From Mallotus nudiflorus (lineage: Eukaryota; Streptophyta; Magnoliopsida; Malpighiales; Euphorbiaceae): a DNA stretch of 64,000 nt. Shown one piece after another: positions 1 to 12,400 of this stretch; the first letter of the stretch is position 1; the number at the start of each line of letters is the position of its first letter. Location of the stretch: assembly GCA_947683625.1 (NCBI GenBank), contig CANTUR010000039.1, positions 2,604,001 through 2,668,000 on the forward strand, given 5' to 3'. The notes beneath the pieces were generated by a model. It was not told the origin of the DNA, did no database searches, and saw only the letters and a program-made list of their open reading frames with translations. Position numbers and translations under genes: made by a program.

Positions 1-796
1 TTTACACTCCCTTATAGCTTCAGCAATCCTCTGAACCCACAACATGTTTACTTAACTTATTTGATAATTCATTTACTAATTTAATTAAATGTCGCTTTTA
101 CCCTCATATTAAAAAAATTAAATGCTTTTAGTAATAAATTAAAATTCATTTATGATTACATACTTTTGCCCTCATATTAGATTTACAATTAGTAATAAAT
201 TTTATATATAAATATATAACCATTAATGAGCTTTAATTTTAATTGTTAAATATTTTAACCTTAATTTCATTTTATAAGCTATTTCATTATAATATTATAT
301 TTTTTAAAAAAATTATTTTATCTTTCTCTCGTTATTTTTATTTAATAAAATTAAAAAAGATATTTTTTAGTTTATTTTCATTGTGAGTACTACCTTTTAA
401 TTTTATATTTATATTTTATTCTTATGCTGATCATAAATTTGATTTTTTTTATTTAATATTATAAGTTAATTACAACTTTAACTTTATATTATTAATTAAA
501 AAAATCAGTACTTTCTACTTAATAAAAGACTTTAATTGTTTTAATTATTTTCGTTATGGGATGAAATTTTCTTAAGTTCACATTTGGGTTAATTTTTATT
601 TTATATTGGCTACATATATCTTTTTTTAATCTAACCTTATAAATTTGAACTTGAAATTTTAATTTTTATGACTAGCATTTTGTATAATCAATTGTATAAA
701 ATGCTGGTGCAATGAATGATAAGAGGGAAAAAAAATTAAATATTAAAATGCTACATAAAATGAACCCAAATGTAGCATTTTTTATAATCAATTGTA
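1..796. other. AT-rich DNA, no gene supported
   Basis: Very AT-rich with short homopolymer runs and no open frame showing a recognisable protein. The motif ATAATCAATTGTA occurs twice, near 683 and 784, in short imperfect palindromes, which may be footprints of a small element. The first about 60 bases read on the minus strand are less AT-rich and could be the edge of something that continues outside the window; this cannot be decided here. Confidence 0.5.
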
Positions 797-976
797 GCTA
801 CTTCTGCCTTGAGGAAGTGTATGCAGGCTCATGTTGATTATTACGAACTGATTTTAAAGACAGAGAGAGATGCAGAGGAGACAGCTATGAAGAATTTAGA
901 GAAGGAAAAGGAATCAGTGTCGAATTCAGCAGAGAAGGAAATAGAGAAGACGAGTGTAGATTTCAAATTTTGGTAA
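797..976 (+). pseudogene. GCK-domain-like C-terminal fragment
   Basis: A 59-residue open stretch ends in TAA at 974-976. It opens directly after an acceptor-like TTGTAG, so it could be a last exon. It reads ALRKCMQAHVDYYELIL followed by a strongly charged Glu/Lys helix (EKEKE, EKEIEK). The LRKCM-AH-DYYE-IL pattern is, from memory, the C-terminal half of the plant GCK domain, a cysteine-containing domain of unknown role followed by an acidic tail. No upstream exon with the rest of the domain is visible in the preceding 790 AT-rich bases, so I treat it as a stranded fragment. It could also be the last exon of a gene whose first exons lie outside the window. Confidence 0.45.
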
Positions 977-1430
977 ATAATATTGTTAAGTTATGGTTAA
1001 TTGTGTTGTAGTCGTGCTAATTGTGTTGGTGCAACAACTTCTCAAAGGTCCAGTGTCCAGAGAAAAACTTGTGCGTGACCCAAAACATATTTCTATATAT
1101 TTTTAATTTTTAAAATTTTTTGGTTTATAGACAATATTTTTTTTTTTAGTTTTTAAAATTTCTAAAAAAATTAACAAAATATATTTCTATGTACAAAATT
1201 TTTTTTCAAAATTTAAAAGCTTCAAAAATTTATATTGCGAAACTAATTTTATCAATTCACATTATTATTCAAACTAATTTTTATTAATTAACATTAAAGT
1301 TAAACTTTACTTTAATTTTTAGGATTTAATTGTAACAATTTTTTGAAAAAAGGTCAATATATTCAAATTTTCAAAAATCAAGATCCAAAATGAAAAATAT
1401 ATATATATTAAGATCAAATGTAAACTTTGG

Positions 1431-1965
1431 AATAAAGTTAAGGGTGCCTTAGCTACCCAATCTGCTGCCCTAATTAGTTCCCTAGGTGCCCAAACAAAGG
1501 AAATTTGAACAAAATCAGAACTTCTAGAAAATACTGGTTGGATCCTCCTGATTCCTATTCGTAACCTCAAAAAGCTACTCAAAAGTACAATGCCTATATG
1601 CCCCTGTAGAAGCATAAAAAACTGCCATTCTTAATGCTTCAGCTTCAGCCATAAGAGGATAGCTAATTTTCCTTAATTCCACAACCTGGCCTCTATGGTT
1701 CCTTGCAATCATAGCTAAACCAAACCTACAGGAAAGAGGCAAACATGATGCATCAATATTACATTTTATAAAACACTGAGGTGGAGGATTCCATTTTGAA
1801 GCTGAGCAGAATAAGCAGTAAGATTAGCCTCCAAGTACTCTGAACTAGCTTTAAGAGCACACTGAAATGTATTCACAGGATTGGGATTTCTGCTTCAAAA
1901 AATTTTTGCATTCTTGGCCTTCTAAACAAACCATCCAATATAAAGCACTAATTTGAAATTGCAAT
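1431..1965 (-). pseudogene. LINE RNase H-like domain fragment
   Basis: Read on the minus strand and changing frame, this stretch gives the linker motif WKAKNAKIF, then PPQCFIKCNIDAS, then FGLAMIARNHRGQVVE, AEAEALRMAVFL and finally IRAADWVAKAPLTLF. This order (W-PP-G-IKCN-DA, G-G-I-R-G-V, AEA-AL--A, NRAA-W-AK) is the signature of the RNase H-like domain at the C-terminus of plant LINE ORF2 proteins. At least one frameshift and a stop interrupt it, so it is dead. It starts just beyond the 3' end of the DCD gene and lies on the same strand, so gene transcripts could read into it. No EN or RT domain lies next to it. Confidence 0.7.
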
Positions 1966-2003
1966 TACCATTAGCAAACAGATCAGTGACAATATTCCCC
2001 CAA

Positions 2004-4160
2004 TCATTCTGGGTAAGATTTATTCATCACATCTTGAAGTGACTTGCTGCCACCTTCATTATCATCAGTTCCACCATTTGCAACAGCTTTGAGTTTTTCT
2101 CTATGTGAACCCAAAAATGACTCTTGACAAATGGACCACCTGGTATCACTCGCATTTTGAGACAATCCATCATCCTCACAATTCTTAAAAGTTGAACCTT
2201 CCTCAATTTCACAGCTTTCACTTTTCCACAAAGTTAAAGAGGGCACCTTTCGGACACCAGCAGTTTGTAATTCACTTTTCCTCCCACCATCTGCATTTTT
2301 AAAGGACAAAACAGAACTTTCCACACCCACTTCTTCATAATCTGAATTCTTCTCAACATCTATATTCTTCCCTTCACAGCTAATATGCTCCTTTTGAATG
2401 CTAACAGGTGGCACCTGAAAGATTTCTGTTTTATTGCTTCTCTTATCCGTACCTCCAACCATGACATCACCCGATGGTTCAGTTATACTGAAATTTGGCC
2501 TAATCAACTTTCTCCTTTTACGTTGCCCATCCAAGAATCCACTGTTGTCGACACTCTCATTACATGTCCTACTATTAGCATCACCTCGAGACTTCTGTAG
2601 TTCACTTCGACGCTTGAAATCCACAGAAGGTATATATTCTGCTTTTTGGATGGTTTTCTCTTCCCCAGAAGAAACGTAATTTCTACCTATCTCCTTTTTG
2701 TCTTTAAATAGTCTAGAGTTCATAGTCTCTTGTCTTTTCTTCCTCAAGTCTACAATGTTATCCTGTCTTCTGATCAGTTTCTCAGCACTCTTTGCCTTTA
2801 CCCAATTGAAATGGCTCTGGTGCAGCATGGCCATCACTTCATCCATTGATGAATCCATGCCACCACATTCAACCTGTCCAACTCCTTCTTCACCTAAATC
2901 TAGAGGTAGTGCCAAGCGAGAGAAGACACTTTCTCGCTTCTTCTTACAAACAGAATACATATTTTTTGAATAAGAAGAGATATCCAAATTGGAACAGTAC
3001 AAGGGAACATTATCAGATACATCAGAATTAAGCTTGCTTGTACTTTTAGGTTCCATATATGATGATAATGACTGGTTTTCAAGATGAGGAAATATGCTGC
3101 TGTGATTAGAATATCCAGGCACTGACTTCAACAGCTCAGGTGGCAATGAATGCATATTGAGGTCAGGGAAATCAGGACTGTAAGGCAGATTGTTTACAGC
3201 AATCACATCATGATGAGATACTGAATGAAAAGAATTCAAGTTTTGTGAAGCCACTGACTGCATTGCAGAATATTGTTGAAGCTGATCGTTAATCAGAGAA
3301 TTTTTTTCAGAAATGGACTTGCTAGAATATACAGGTAGATGAGACTCAAAGAAATCAGGATGCTTAGCTGAATCACATGACTGGAACATATTCCATTCAA
3401 ATTCTTCCCCAGAAATGGTCACATTACTAACATGATTAGGAATGCTTCTAACAGAGGTGAAAGAATGTGCAGGACTTATAGAAACGTACCTAGGATCAAT
3501 ATCCACATCATTTTTATTTTCTATCTCATTGCTTGTTAACATCTGGACATTGTCCACAGATCCTCCTATTCTACTCAGAGGACTTCCAAAGTGCTTGTTT
3601 GAGCAACAAATCCCAAAATCATGCTTTGGTTTATGCCCATGTCCTACAGAAGCACCTGCAGTCATATCAGCATCAATTGCCCTTATATAGTCGTTGATGC
3701 AGTCCTGAGAGCACTTGCTGCTAATTGATCCAAAATGCATTTTGTCATTTCCTTCAACTTTCTCATTATCAAGTGTTAAGAAACTGCCATCATCAACTGC
3801 ATTTGCAGTTATGTTTACAGTACATCCAACTTTTTTTCCAACGTTGCTTTTTGTGGAATGACTGACAATGTTTTTGTCTTTTGACTTTCTCAGTCTAAAC
3901 AATGATAAGAGCTTTTGAACCTATAACAACAGAAGTTTATGGAAATAGATTTTGATTAGAACATGACTAAAATGTTAAACTCTTCATGTCATTGATCTCA
4001 GTTTGATAGGGAACAAAACCTGTTTTTCAGACAAACCAAAGTTGAATTTGTTTGCTGTAAAATAATTTTCTCTGATTGCATCACGAAATACACTTTCAGG
4101 GAGTGGACTGCAATGCCAAATTGGGATAAATTTTACCTGATAAAAAATATTTACAAAAAA

Positions 4161-4198
<38 letters not shown>

Positions 4199-4604
4199 AA
4201 AGAAAACAAAAGAAAATGAGTTACGTATAGTTTCCTAGTAAAAACAACTTTGCTATGAATGGATGATTCCACTCAACATAGATTCTTAGGGCCTTTCTTT
4301 TTGTCAAATCAGACACACATACCTGTGCAGGGAATTGCTTTCCAGATGATTTGAATGCATAGGGCATTATGTCTATAGCACCATCAGAGCACGCCTGAAA
4401 TACACCATGAAGTTCTCTCCTCTCAAACTCAAACAGAAATAAGATCATTCCAGCTTTAACCTGCTTTACAAAATGTGCTTGCCTAGATGGAAGGCCTAAT
4501 AGTTTCCGTTTAAAACATTCTTCCTTTGTAGCACTATTGGACATAAAAATAGCACCAAACTCCGGAAATTGTCCAGGAAGATAAGTCTCTGTATCAAACT
4601 TCAT
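2004..4604 (-). CDS. DCD (Development and Cell Death) domain protein, three coding exons
   Basis: Proposed CDS on the minus strand: exon 1 4604-4323, exon 2 4136-4020, exon 3 3920-2004, with GT-AG introns of 186 and 99 bp, all phase 0; 771 residues. The start is the first ATG after an acceptor (TTTTTGCAG) ending a 5' UTR intron. Residues about 16-141 form a DCD domain: GAIFMSN, ECFKRKLLGLP, AGMILFLFEFERRELHGVFQ, FPAQVKF, then RENYFTANKFNFGLS and QVQKLLSLF; all three exons contribute. DCD proteins are plant-specific and linked to development, stress and programmed cell death; the molecular activity is not settled. The rest is Ser/Asn-rich and probably disordered, with a predicted helical segment near 490-540 (SSMDEVMAML) and a basic nuclear-signal candidate KRRK near 601. 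No stop, frameshift or missing domain core. This is the one gene here I believe is intact. Confidence 0.88.
4162..4197. repeat. Poly(A) tract inside intron 1 of the DCD gene
   Basis: About 36 nearly uninterrupted A on the plus strand (T on the coding strand), about 25 bases upstream of the intron 1 acceptor, so it forms a long polypyrimidine tract just before the exon 2 boundary. Length is likely polymorphic. Confidence 0.9.
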
Positions 4605-5220
4605 TGGTACCCTCTGCAAAAATTGAGCGAAATAACAAAAATAATACCCACAAATAGGAATTCTTCTTAAGGTGTTGGCATAGACAGGAGGGGAAGGGGA
4701 CAATATTTGATGATCTGCAACAATAAATTAATGTGGATTCCAACATGAAAATAACATAATCCTTAATTTCAAAAAACCAAAACCCAAAAATCAAAATATA
4801 GACATAGAATCACAATGCAATGACTTTTTAATGAATCTATAAACTCTAAATGATAGTGACAGTGATAGTGATAGTGATTATACCAGCTATTAGAAACAGA
4901 AAGAAAAGTGCAATCAGCAAATAAGATTTCTGACAACAACAACAATAATGATGATACTTGCCAACGATTTCCTAACGAAAAATTATGGATTTCGTAAATA
5001 AATTACGTAAAAAGAAAACAAAATCAATCGTATAAGCAAACCCAATAATTGATCGAGACTCTGGAATTTTTACCGAGACGAGGATGGTGAAAGCCAAAAC
5101 GAGACGGAGAAATTTTTTATTTTGACAGTAAGCATGAAAACCAAAGCCGAAAGCCGAAAGGTTGGAGGTTTTGATTTTGACAAAAAAAAAGGACACCGCA
5201 CTCTCTCTCCCTTATATAAA
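4605..5220 (-). promoter_or_regulatory. DCD gene 5' UTR, leader intron and TATA box
   Basis: On the minus strand TTTATATAAG lies at 5211-5220, followed by a CT-rich stretch GGGAGAGAGAG; transcription would start near 5185-5190. A leader exon is likely down to a donor-like GTATCA near 4958, with the acceptor at 4614-4615, implying a leader intron of about 340 bp. Introns in plant 5' UTRs often raise expression. The exact start and donor are inferred; only the TATA box and the acceptor are clear. A short GTGATA repeat lies near 4855-4878. Confidence 0.55.
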
Positions 5221-5247
5221 CAAACAAAATAAATATATTCTTTGGAT

Positions 5248-5299
5248 ATTATTATTATTATTAGAATTTCTTTTTTATTATTATTATTATTATTATTAT
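5248..5299. repeat. (TTA)n microsatellite
   Basis: Two blocks of TTA/ATT triplets separated by AGAATTTCTTTTT. They sit between the DCD promoter and the 3' side of the LINE. On the LINE strand they read as AAT triplets, so part could be a LINE tail, but the LINE end is not clear enough to decide. Confidence 0.85.
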
Positions 5300-5430
5300 G
5301 AAAATACTGAAGTAGATTAGATTTCAGCTAGTGCCTCAAGAAATTCCAATTAAGTTGACACCTATTAAGCACCATCTTCATAAATCAATCTAGTCCTCTT
5401 TATTAATAAAAGGAAATTAGATATAACAAA

Positions 5431-8400
5431 GAATAACCACAAAGTCAACGGATAGAAGCATGCATGAGGATGTACTTATCGTGAAAGATGACTCTATTTC
5501 TGGCATACCAGATAGCGTGGATAGTCTCTAAAACCCACACCCTCCAAAGCGCAATCAACTGAGAAGAAAGTTTCATTTTCCAAATAGATTGGAAGAATTG
5601 CATGAAACTATATAAGAATTGAATTACCACCTAAAAAATGATAGCTAAAGCTTGCCAAAGTGTAATAGCATAAGGATATTGCAAAAAAGTATGATAAATA
5701 GCTTCAGCATGATTAGCACACAAACAACATTTAGAGACCATATTGATTCCTTTGGCATGTAACAACTCATCGACTGGAAGTTTGCCATGGATCAGATGCC
5801 AAGTGAGGAATGAGCGGGAAAGTGGTAAATAGTGATGCAACAAATCCTTCCCCAAGGCCAACTTCATAACTAAAGATCGAGAATGAAGAAAAATAACTTT
5901 ACAAGAAAGGAAACCATTCGAATAATGAAAGTACACTAATGTATCTGACTGAGAATGGGAGAAGATTAAATTCTAAATATCTTGATATACATCTGGAAAA
6001 GCATCTTGAAAACTTAAAGGGATATGCCAAGCATTATCAAAATATAAATAAAAAATCTTGACTGCTAGATTGTTGCAAATGTTAAGAGGAATGCCTATGC
6101 GATTTGCAATAATGTAATCAAGCCACTTATCGTTCCAGAAACTCAAAGAGGAATGTTTGCTAACCATCCATTACGATTACAAAATCATATCAAAATACAC
6201 CTCATGAATGGAAGACCAAATAGACGAACTAATATGGGTACTCCAAATAACTTTAGAATGATAAAGATAACGAGATCGCAAGAAATGAAAGGGAAAGTTG
6301 TTTTGACTCGAAATCTTCCAAGAAAATTTTCTTAGCATAGCATAGTTCATCAAGTATAAGCGTTTTAAATTCAGACCACCCTCATCCATTGGAGAGCAAT
6401 AAATATCCCATTGAATCGTAACCAGTTTACGAGAAAGATAATCCCTAGTCTAAAGAAAATGTTTTAAATAATGCTCCAAATATTTCAGAAGTGATATTAG
6501 CCATTTATAGAGCATGAAAGAGTGAATGAAAGAACCATAGAGGATGGAGTTAATTAAAGATAGTCTACCCACCATAGAGAGAGTAGCACCTTCCCATTTC
6601 TCCAACTTTGCAATAACATAATCAGCTATAGTTTGAAGCTATATCCTCTTAGGGGCCCTTTTGAACATAGGACATAAGGAACTCAACTTCATTCCAAAAA
6701 TAGATTGCCACACAATAACTTGAGAAGATGAAACATATTTGCCAAAAAATATATATGACTTTTCCTAATTTAATTACTGACCCGATAATAATCCGTAGGA
6801 AGCAAATAAAGCCATAACATACCGACGATTGGTTTTAGAAGCTTTGCAAAAAAGCAAGATGTTGTCAGCATAAAAGAAGATGGGTGGGACAAATAACTTT
6901 TACTATTAGAGTGCATGGGAATTATATCACCATGATCAACAAGCTTCATGAGAGAGCGATTTAGGAATTCTTCTACCAAACATAAAAGTAAGGGAGATAA
7001 TAGATCTCCTTGGTGATCGCAAGAATAGAAGAAATATCCCATAAACAATCCATTAATAATAATGGATAAATGAGCTGAGTGAAGAATAACTTGAATCTAG
7101 TGACAAAAAATAGGCGAAAACCCAAAATAAAAAAGCATTTTAAGAAGAAAGTCCCATTCCAAAGTATTAAATGCCTTCTTTATATCTATTTTCATGGCCA
7201 TATACCTTCTCAGGAGTGGTAATCCAGAAGATTAAAGTTTTTAAAAGCCACCACAATACATTCATCAAAATGCCTTCTAGGGATAACATGGAGCAATAAT
7301 AGAGGAGGTGATTCTAGCCAATTTATCTGCCAAGATTTTTAAGATAATTTTGTAAAAAAAATTTCCCAAAATAATTGGTTTGAATTTATGAATAGAACTA
7401 GCCTCCTTAACTTTTAGAATAAGCACCATCATATTATAATTAAAGCTAGACATGAACTTACCATTAACAAAGAAGCTACATATCGCTTTATAAACATCAT
7501 GATCAATAATTTGCCAACATCTAGAAATGAATGAATAAACCCATTAGGCCTCAGAGCACTTTGATGATTCATGTGCAACACCGTGGCATATATGTTAGCA
7601 TTATAGGGGATTTCGCAAAGCAAAGTATTATATGCCATTGTAACCAGGTTTAGAATTATCTTTTTAATAACTAAAAGATCCTTAATGACATAATCAGTAG
7701 TAAAAAGAGATGAATAAAAATTAATCACACGTGATTCAATTAGAGAAGCATCCTCCACTAGGTTCCCATTAATTAGTAAACTATGAATACTAGATTGAGA
7801 AGAACGATGACTCAATAAGCTATGATAGAACTTGGAATTCCTATCACTTTCCTTAACCTAATGAACTCTACATTTCTCTTTTAAAAGATTTTCATTATTC
7901 TAAAGCAACTGGGATAGAGTAGCATGATAACTCCTCTCTTGAGAATGTAGATTTTTGGAGAAACCATTAAGATCAATATTAGACTGAATGCATAAAAGCT
8001 CCTGCTTTAACAAAGATATAAAAGTTTATAGATCACTAAACACATGAACATTCCTTAAATGAAGGCATAAATGCAGCATTTTTAACTTTTGAGAGAGAAT
8101 ATACATTAGGTTACCCACCACATGAAAAGATGTCTAGAAGCTCTCAATTATAAAAAGAAAATTAGGGTGCGATGTCTACATAAAGAGAATTTAAAATGGG
8201 CAGTGAACTGCTAATGGATGATTAGCACAAGAGAGAAGTAATGGGTTATAATATAAGTGATGACGCGCTAAGGAGCGGCATTCCATAAAATTCCAATGCT
8301 GAAAATAATATGCACTACACAGAACTCTATCTAACCAGATGTCAACCTGATTAACACCTCTTATATTGCTAGACCAGGTATAATAAGAGCCTTTAGTGTC

Positions 8401-8916
8401 CAAACAAGTAAGATCATAATTAGAAACAACAGTTAAAAATTTAGAGCAAGAATGTCTTAAAGGAGGATTTTTAGATTTCTCATGTGCGCCAAAGCAAGGG
8501 TTAAAATCACCAATTACAAACCAGTCAAACAAAGATAAAGAATGAATATGTTATAGCTTAGTCCAAAGATGACGTCTACTAATGGAAAGAACATTAGCAT
8601 AAATACAGGAGAGAAGGATGTTGCTAGAGCTATTAAAAGCCATCGTGATCTGTTGATCTAAGGAAGAAATAATAGACACATTTCCAGCGCCAATAGAATT
8701 AGCAACAAGTAACCAGAATGATGGAAGACCAAGACAATTATCCACCACAAAGGACATATTTAATGATCACTAAAAGGTAGGAGAAATATAACTAAAATCC
8801 ACTTTGGGTTCTACCAAACAAATAATATTTAGTTTATGAAAAGAATAAAAATGAAAAAGCATTCGTTGGGTAGCTAAGTTCTCAATCCCCATACAATTCC
8901 AATAGAACACTTTCAT
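5431..8916 (-). pseudogene. LINE (non-LTR retrotransposon) ORF2 remnant: EN, RT, zf-RVT
   Basis: The minus-strand reading starts at ATG 8916-8914 with MKVFYWNCMGIENLATQRM, the usual start of plant LINE ORF2. In order: endonuclease (FDWFVIGDFNPCF, then YYTWSSN and NQVDIWLDRVL, 8532-8191); reverse transcriptase (HQGDLLSPLLLCL near 7010; the active-site box reads FYADN at 6861-6872, so the second Asp of FADD is lost); zinc-binding zf-RVT region (WHLIHGKLPVDELL, CCLCANHAEAIYHTF, 5936-5631); and the linker AIWYARNRVIFHDKY at 5440-5530. The enzyme would copy its own RNA at a nicked target. Many stops and frameshifts make it inactive. The RNase H domain is absent after the linker. It is oriented toward the DCD promoter. 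Confidence 0.85.
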
Positions 8917-9470
8917 TATGAAGATCGAGATACTGCCCTTGTAACATGTTTATTCCTCATCAAAGTTGGCTTATAAAGATGTTTTTTGGATTTTTTTTAA
9001 GCAAGACACTTGCTGCCATCCTTCTTCCTTATCCACGGTGTCTTGCCAATATTATTTACTAACAACTTCTAATTCCATAATAGTGTTTAAAAATACTACC
9101 ACTTTCTCCTAATTCTAAGGAGAAACCAAATCATCAACTTGATCCTTAGGAATAAATATCGCTAAAGAATTAGGTCAACCAATGAAATGTCATTATTCTT
9201 TTTAATAACTGAATTTAGCAGAGGTAAATTTTCTTTAGTAGGCTCTAGATAAGGGAATGCTAAATTTGTATTATCAATGACAACATCATCAACCTATAAA
9301 TGGTCACTATTCTAAATATTATCCTCAATGAGGAGCTGAGTTTTCGATTGTAGCTTTGGTTGTTAGATTTTCCTAGATCGCGAGTGTCCTCTTGATGGAC
9401 GAGGATAAGGTTTGCATTATTGTTTAACAGTATCCATTCCCTGTTTATCTATAACTAAATTTTGACGACG
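8917..9470 (-). other. Upstream LINE remnant, possible ORF1/ORF2 junction
   Basis: Upstream of the LINE ORF2 start the minus strand keeps short protein-like pieces such as PYPRPSRGHSR and YLEPTKENLPLLNSVIKK, broken by stops. The position fits the end of LINE ORF1 and the inter-ORF region, but I see no ORF1 zinc knuckle, so the assignment rests on position only. Confidence 0.3.
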
Positions 9471-12400
9471 TGAGGATATATCATGACTGATGGTGTGACA
9501 TATGCTGAAAAATAAGGGAAGGTTTTCATAAATAATGTTAATGTTATACTATAGACACTCGATTCAATTAGCCCATGATAGGGGTGAACTGTGGATGCTT
9601 TGTTTAGCCAGCTCATAATGGAGCCCAATGACAAGAAATGTAAAACTTGAATGCAAAAAAGAAACCCTAAATTCTTCTTGAAAATAAGCCCAAGGGCTAG
9701 AAACCCATGAATAAGCCTAAAACCCTTCAAAATTAGTCCAAATTGCCTAGGCCCATTAGGCCCAGTGTAGGGCAGGCTAGAGAGGTGAACGCCTCTATGG
9801 CAGCTGCTGAAGAGGTGATCACCTTATTGTAGAGGCACCACCTTTGCAACAGCCATTTGCTTCTGCATTAAATACAGAAATGGTCATGGCAATGAACTAG
9901 GTGGCCTACCTCCTCTACAACTTAGCCTCTAGTTTGAACAAATATCATTGAGGGAAAAAAGGGGCTAGAAAATGAAATGATGGAGGGGGTAGTAGTAGGG
10001 GTATGGGTTAGGGAATGTGAATAAAAAGATGAAAAAAAAGAGAGAGGGGAGGAGGACTTTTGGCATTTTTTAAAAAAAAAGACTTAGCAAAAAGTTATAG
10101 AGAAAAAAAGAGAGCTTTGAGGGGGAGGAACTAAATTGGTTTTTAAAGACAAAAGAGAAAGCTTAAAGGTTAATTTGCTTGAGAAGGAGAAGGGAAGAGG
10201 CTTGTATTCAAAGGAAAACCAAAATTCCAAAACATTTTTTAGGGCTAACATTTTAAAAGCTCATTTTTTCAGTAATTATCTCAATTTTTCCAAGCTTATT
10301 TATAAATTTGCATGGTTCTTACCCACTTGATTATATAACCTCTAATTTATTCATTTACTAGCTTTTTATTTAGTATCTCGCATTCATTGTTGATAATATG
10401 CTTTGCTTTTAATGTGATCCACTATGCTTTAAGTGTAATTGAGCATTTAGCTTGCTTTTAATAGTAGATCCTTACTTGAAATGAAAGATTTGTTAGTTTG
10501 AAAGTCGCCTGAGATTGTCCATTAGAGGCGATCACCACTTCGATAGACTTTATGAGTTCTTTATTAAGCCTAGTCATATTGCCTTATTGCCATAAGGTGA
10601 TCGCTTCTTCACAAAGGCAATCACCACTCTGACAGGGTCTTATGTGACCTTATCTCATTTTGTGTATATTGTGTAGAGCTCCTATGCATGTATAGACCTT
10701 AACTACTCAAGCCTATTTAGTATAATTACTACATTATGTTGTTTAATTAAAGTTTAGCTCTTGCTTTTTATGGTTTTACTCCTCTTATTTTGTTAAATTG
10801 ATTCATGAGCTAATTTTATGGATTTTTTTATAAAATCTTCATGTATTGTGAGAAACTAACATTTTTTCAATTATAGGAATCCATCAATGATTTTGAATCA
10901 TCAAGTATTTATCCCTTTAATTAGTTCTTGAGATGTTTATTTAAGTCAAGCACTTTATTTTCATTTTTTTTTATTTTTGGTTTATTACATTTTTATTTTA
11001 CACAAGCATTGTAATCCTTAATGTCTTCCCCACTTGAATTATAATGTATGGTTGTAAATTATAATTTTTGTTTTACTCATGGTGAATGTTGGGATCAGTT
11101 ACATGAATTTAATTAATGTGCAAATCCGAGCCTAAGTATAAAATAAAACAATTATTTGGAGGACTTTGCAATTCATGTGATAATAAAGAAATCATTGAAT
11201 AATTAAGGGTAATAAATTATAAAACATAAATGGAGGCCAACTGTAAGGTTGGGTGGACATTCAAATGCCCATACCTAATTTTTGAACCTGATCTTTGATG
11301 ACAACTTTTGGAAACCTCCGTGGGATCTAGTTGCTATACAGCGTGTCCCAACTTTCATCTAGGTGAGGACTCCATCTTTAAGTAAGCTCATGACCTATTT
11401 TGTAGTTCCTAGTGGGCCTCAAGCCCACATAGTGCTATGGTCACCAAACACTTGGGCGTGTACTAAATTTTGCTGCCTACATATACATAATCCCATGAAA
11501 ATCCAGAAATAATTGATATTACATTATGGATGCCAGATCCACTTTAATCAGAATACGTGCGTAATAGCCAAAGTCTCTATTAAGAGTAGCATGATCAATT
11601 CTGACTGGAGTTCCTATTTTACTTGCAATATCACAAAGGAGTTATAGATCCCATAGTTCAAAAAGGAGACGATGAAACCTGGTCTATAACTGAGTGGTAG
11701 AGATTTTTTATTTGAAAGGATCAAATCTAAGAATCCATTATTGTAACCTTAACATTCCAGGTTTCAGGAATTGAGAACCTTAACCCTAAACTATATCTTT
11801 GTCATTGATTAAAAGTAGGAGGATATGATAAAATCCTTGTGCGAGTGACCATTTTTTTCTTTTAGGCCTTTTTTTATAGCGGCATGTTTTTGTGGGGCAT
11901 TGTGTTGGTCTTTCTATTTCCAAGGGACATGGCAACTTTACCAAATAAGGACAAATGATTGGTCTTAGGGGGATAAGATGCTTTTGATTTTGTGGAGTCG
12001 CCACCTGATTTTTAGAAAATTAGGAAAAGAAAGGGTCAACATCGGGTCACTCAGTGAGTATTGTCCCCAGAAGAGATTTTTGGGTTCAGGGGGATCGCAT
12101 ATACTTTTTGACTATTTTTCATTATACGATATTCAATGTATAGCTACCGTAACACTCTAGCTTTAATAATGACAGTTTGTATAGCATTCACACAGTATAT
12201 CAAATAGTAAAAGATAATAAAGCTGAAATTTTATTTATTATATCACTTTCTTAATAAAATACATATGAAAAGGAAAATATTACAAAAAAGTGAATCTAAT
12301 ATACTTGATCTATAAGAATAACATGACCATTCACATAACTTGCTCAATTTCATGAATGATAGGATGATCATGCTTGTAGTGATTATTTATGCTATTATGT

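Noticed and set aside
5240..5430. LINE 3' tail and target duplication
   Set aside because: AAT triplets could be a tail, but no poly(A) joins the ORF2 end and no duplication was found at either side.
10136..10330. 64-codon Lys-rich open frame
   Set aside because: Lies in LTR-like repeat DNA, no start context or domain, typical of chance in AT-rich sequence.
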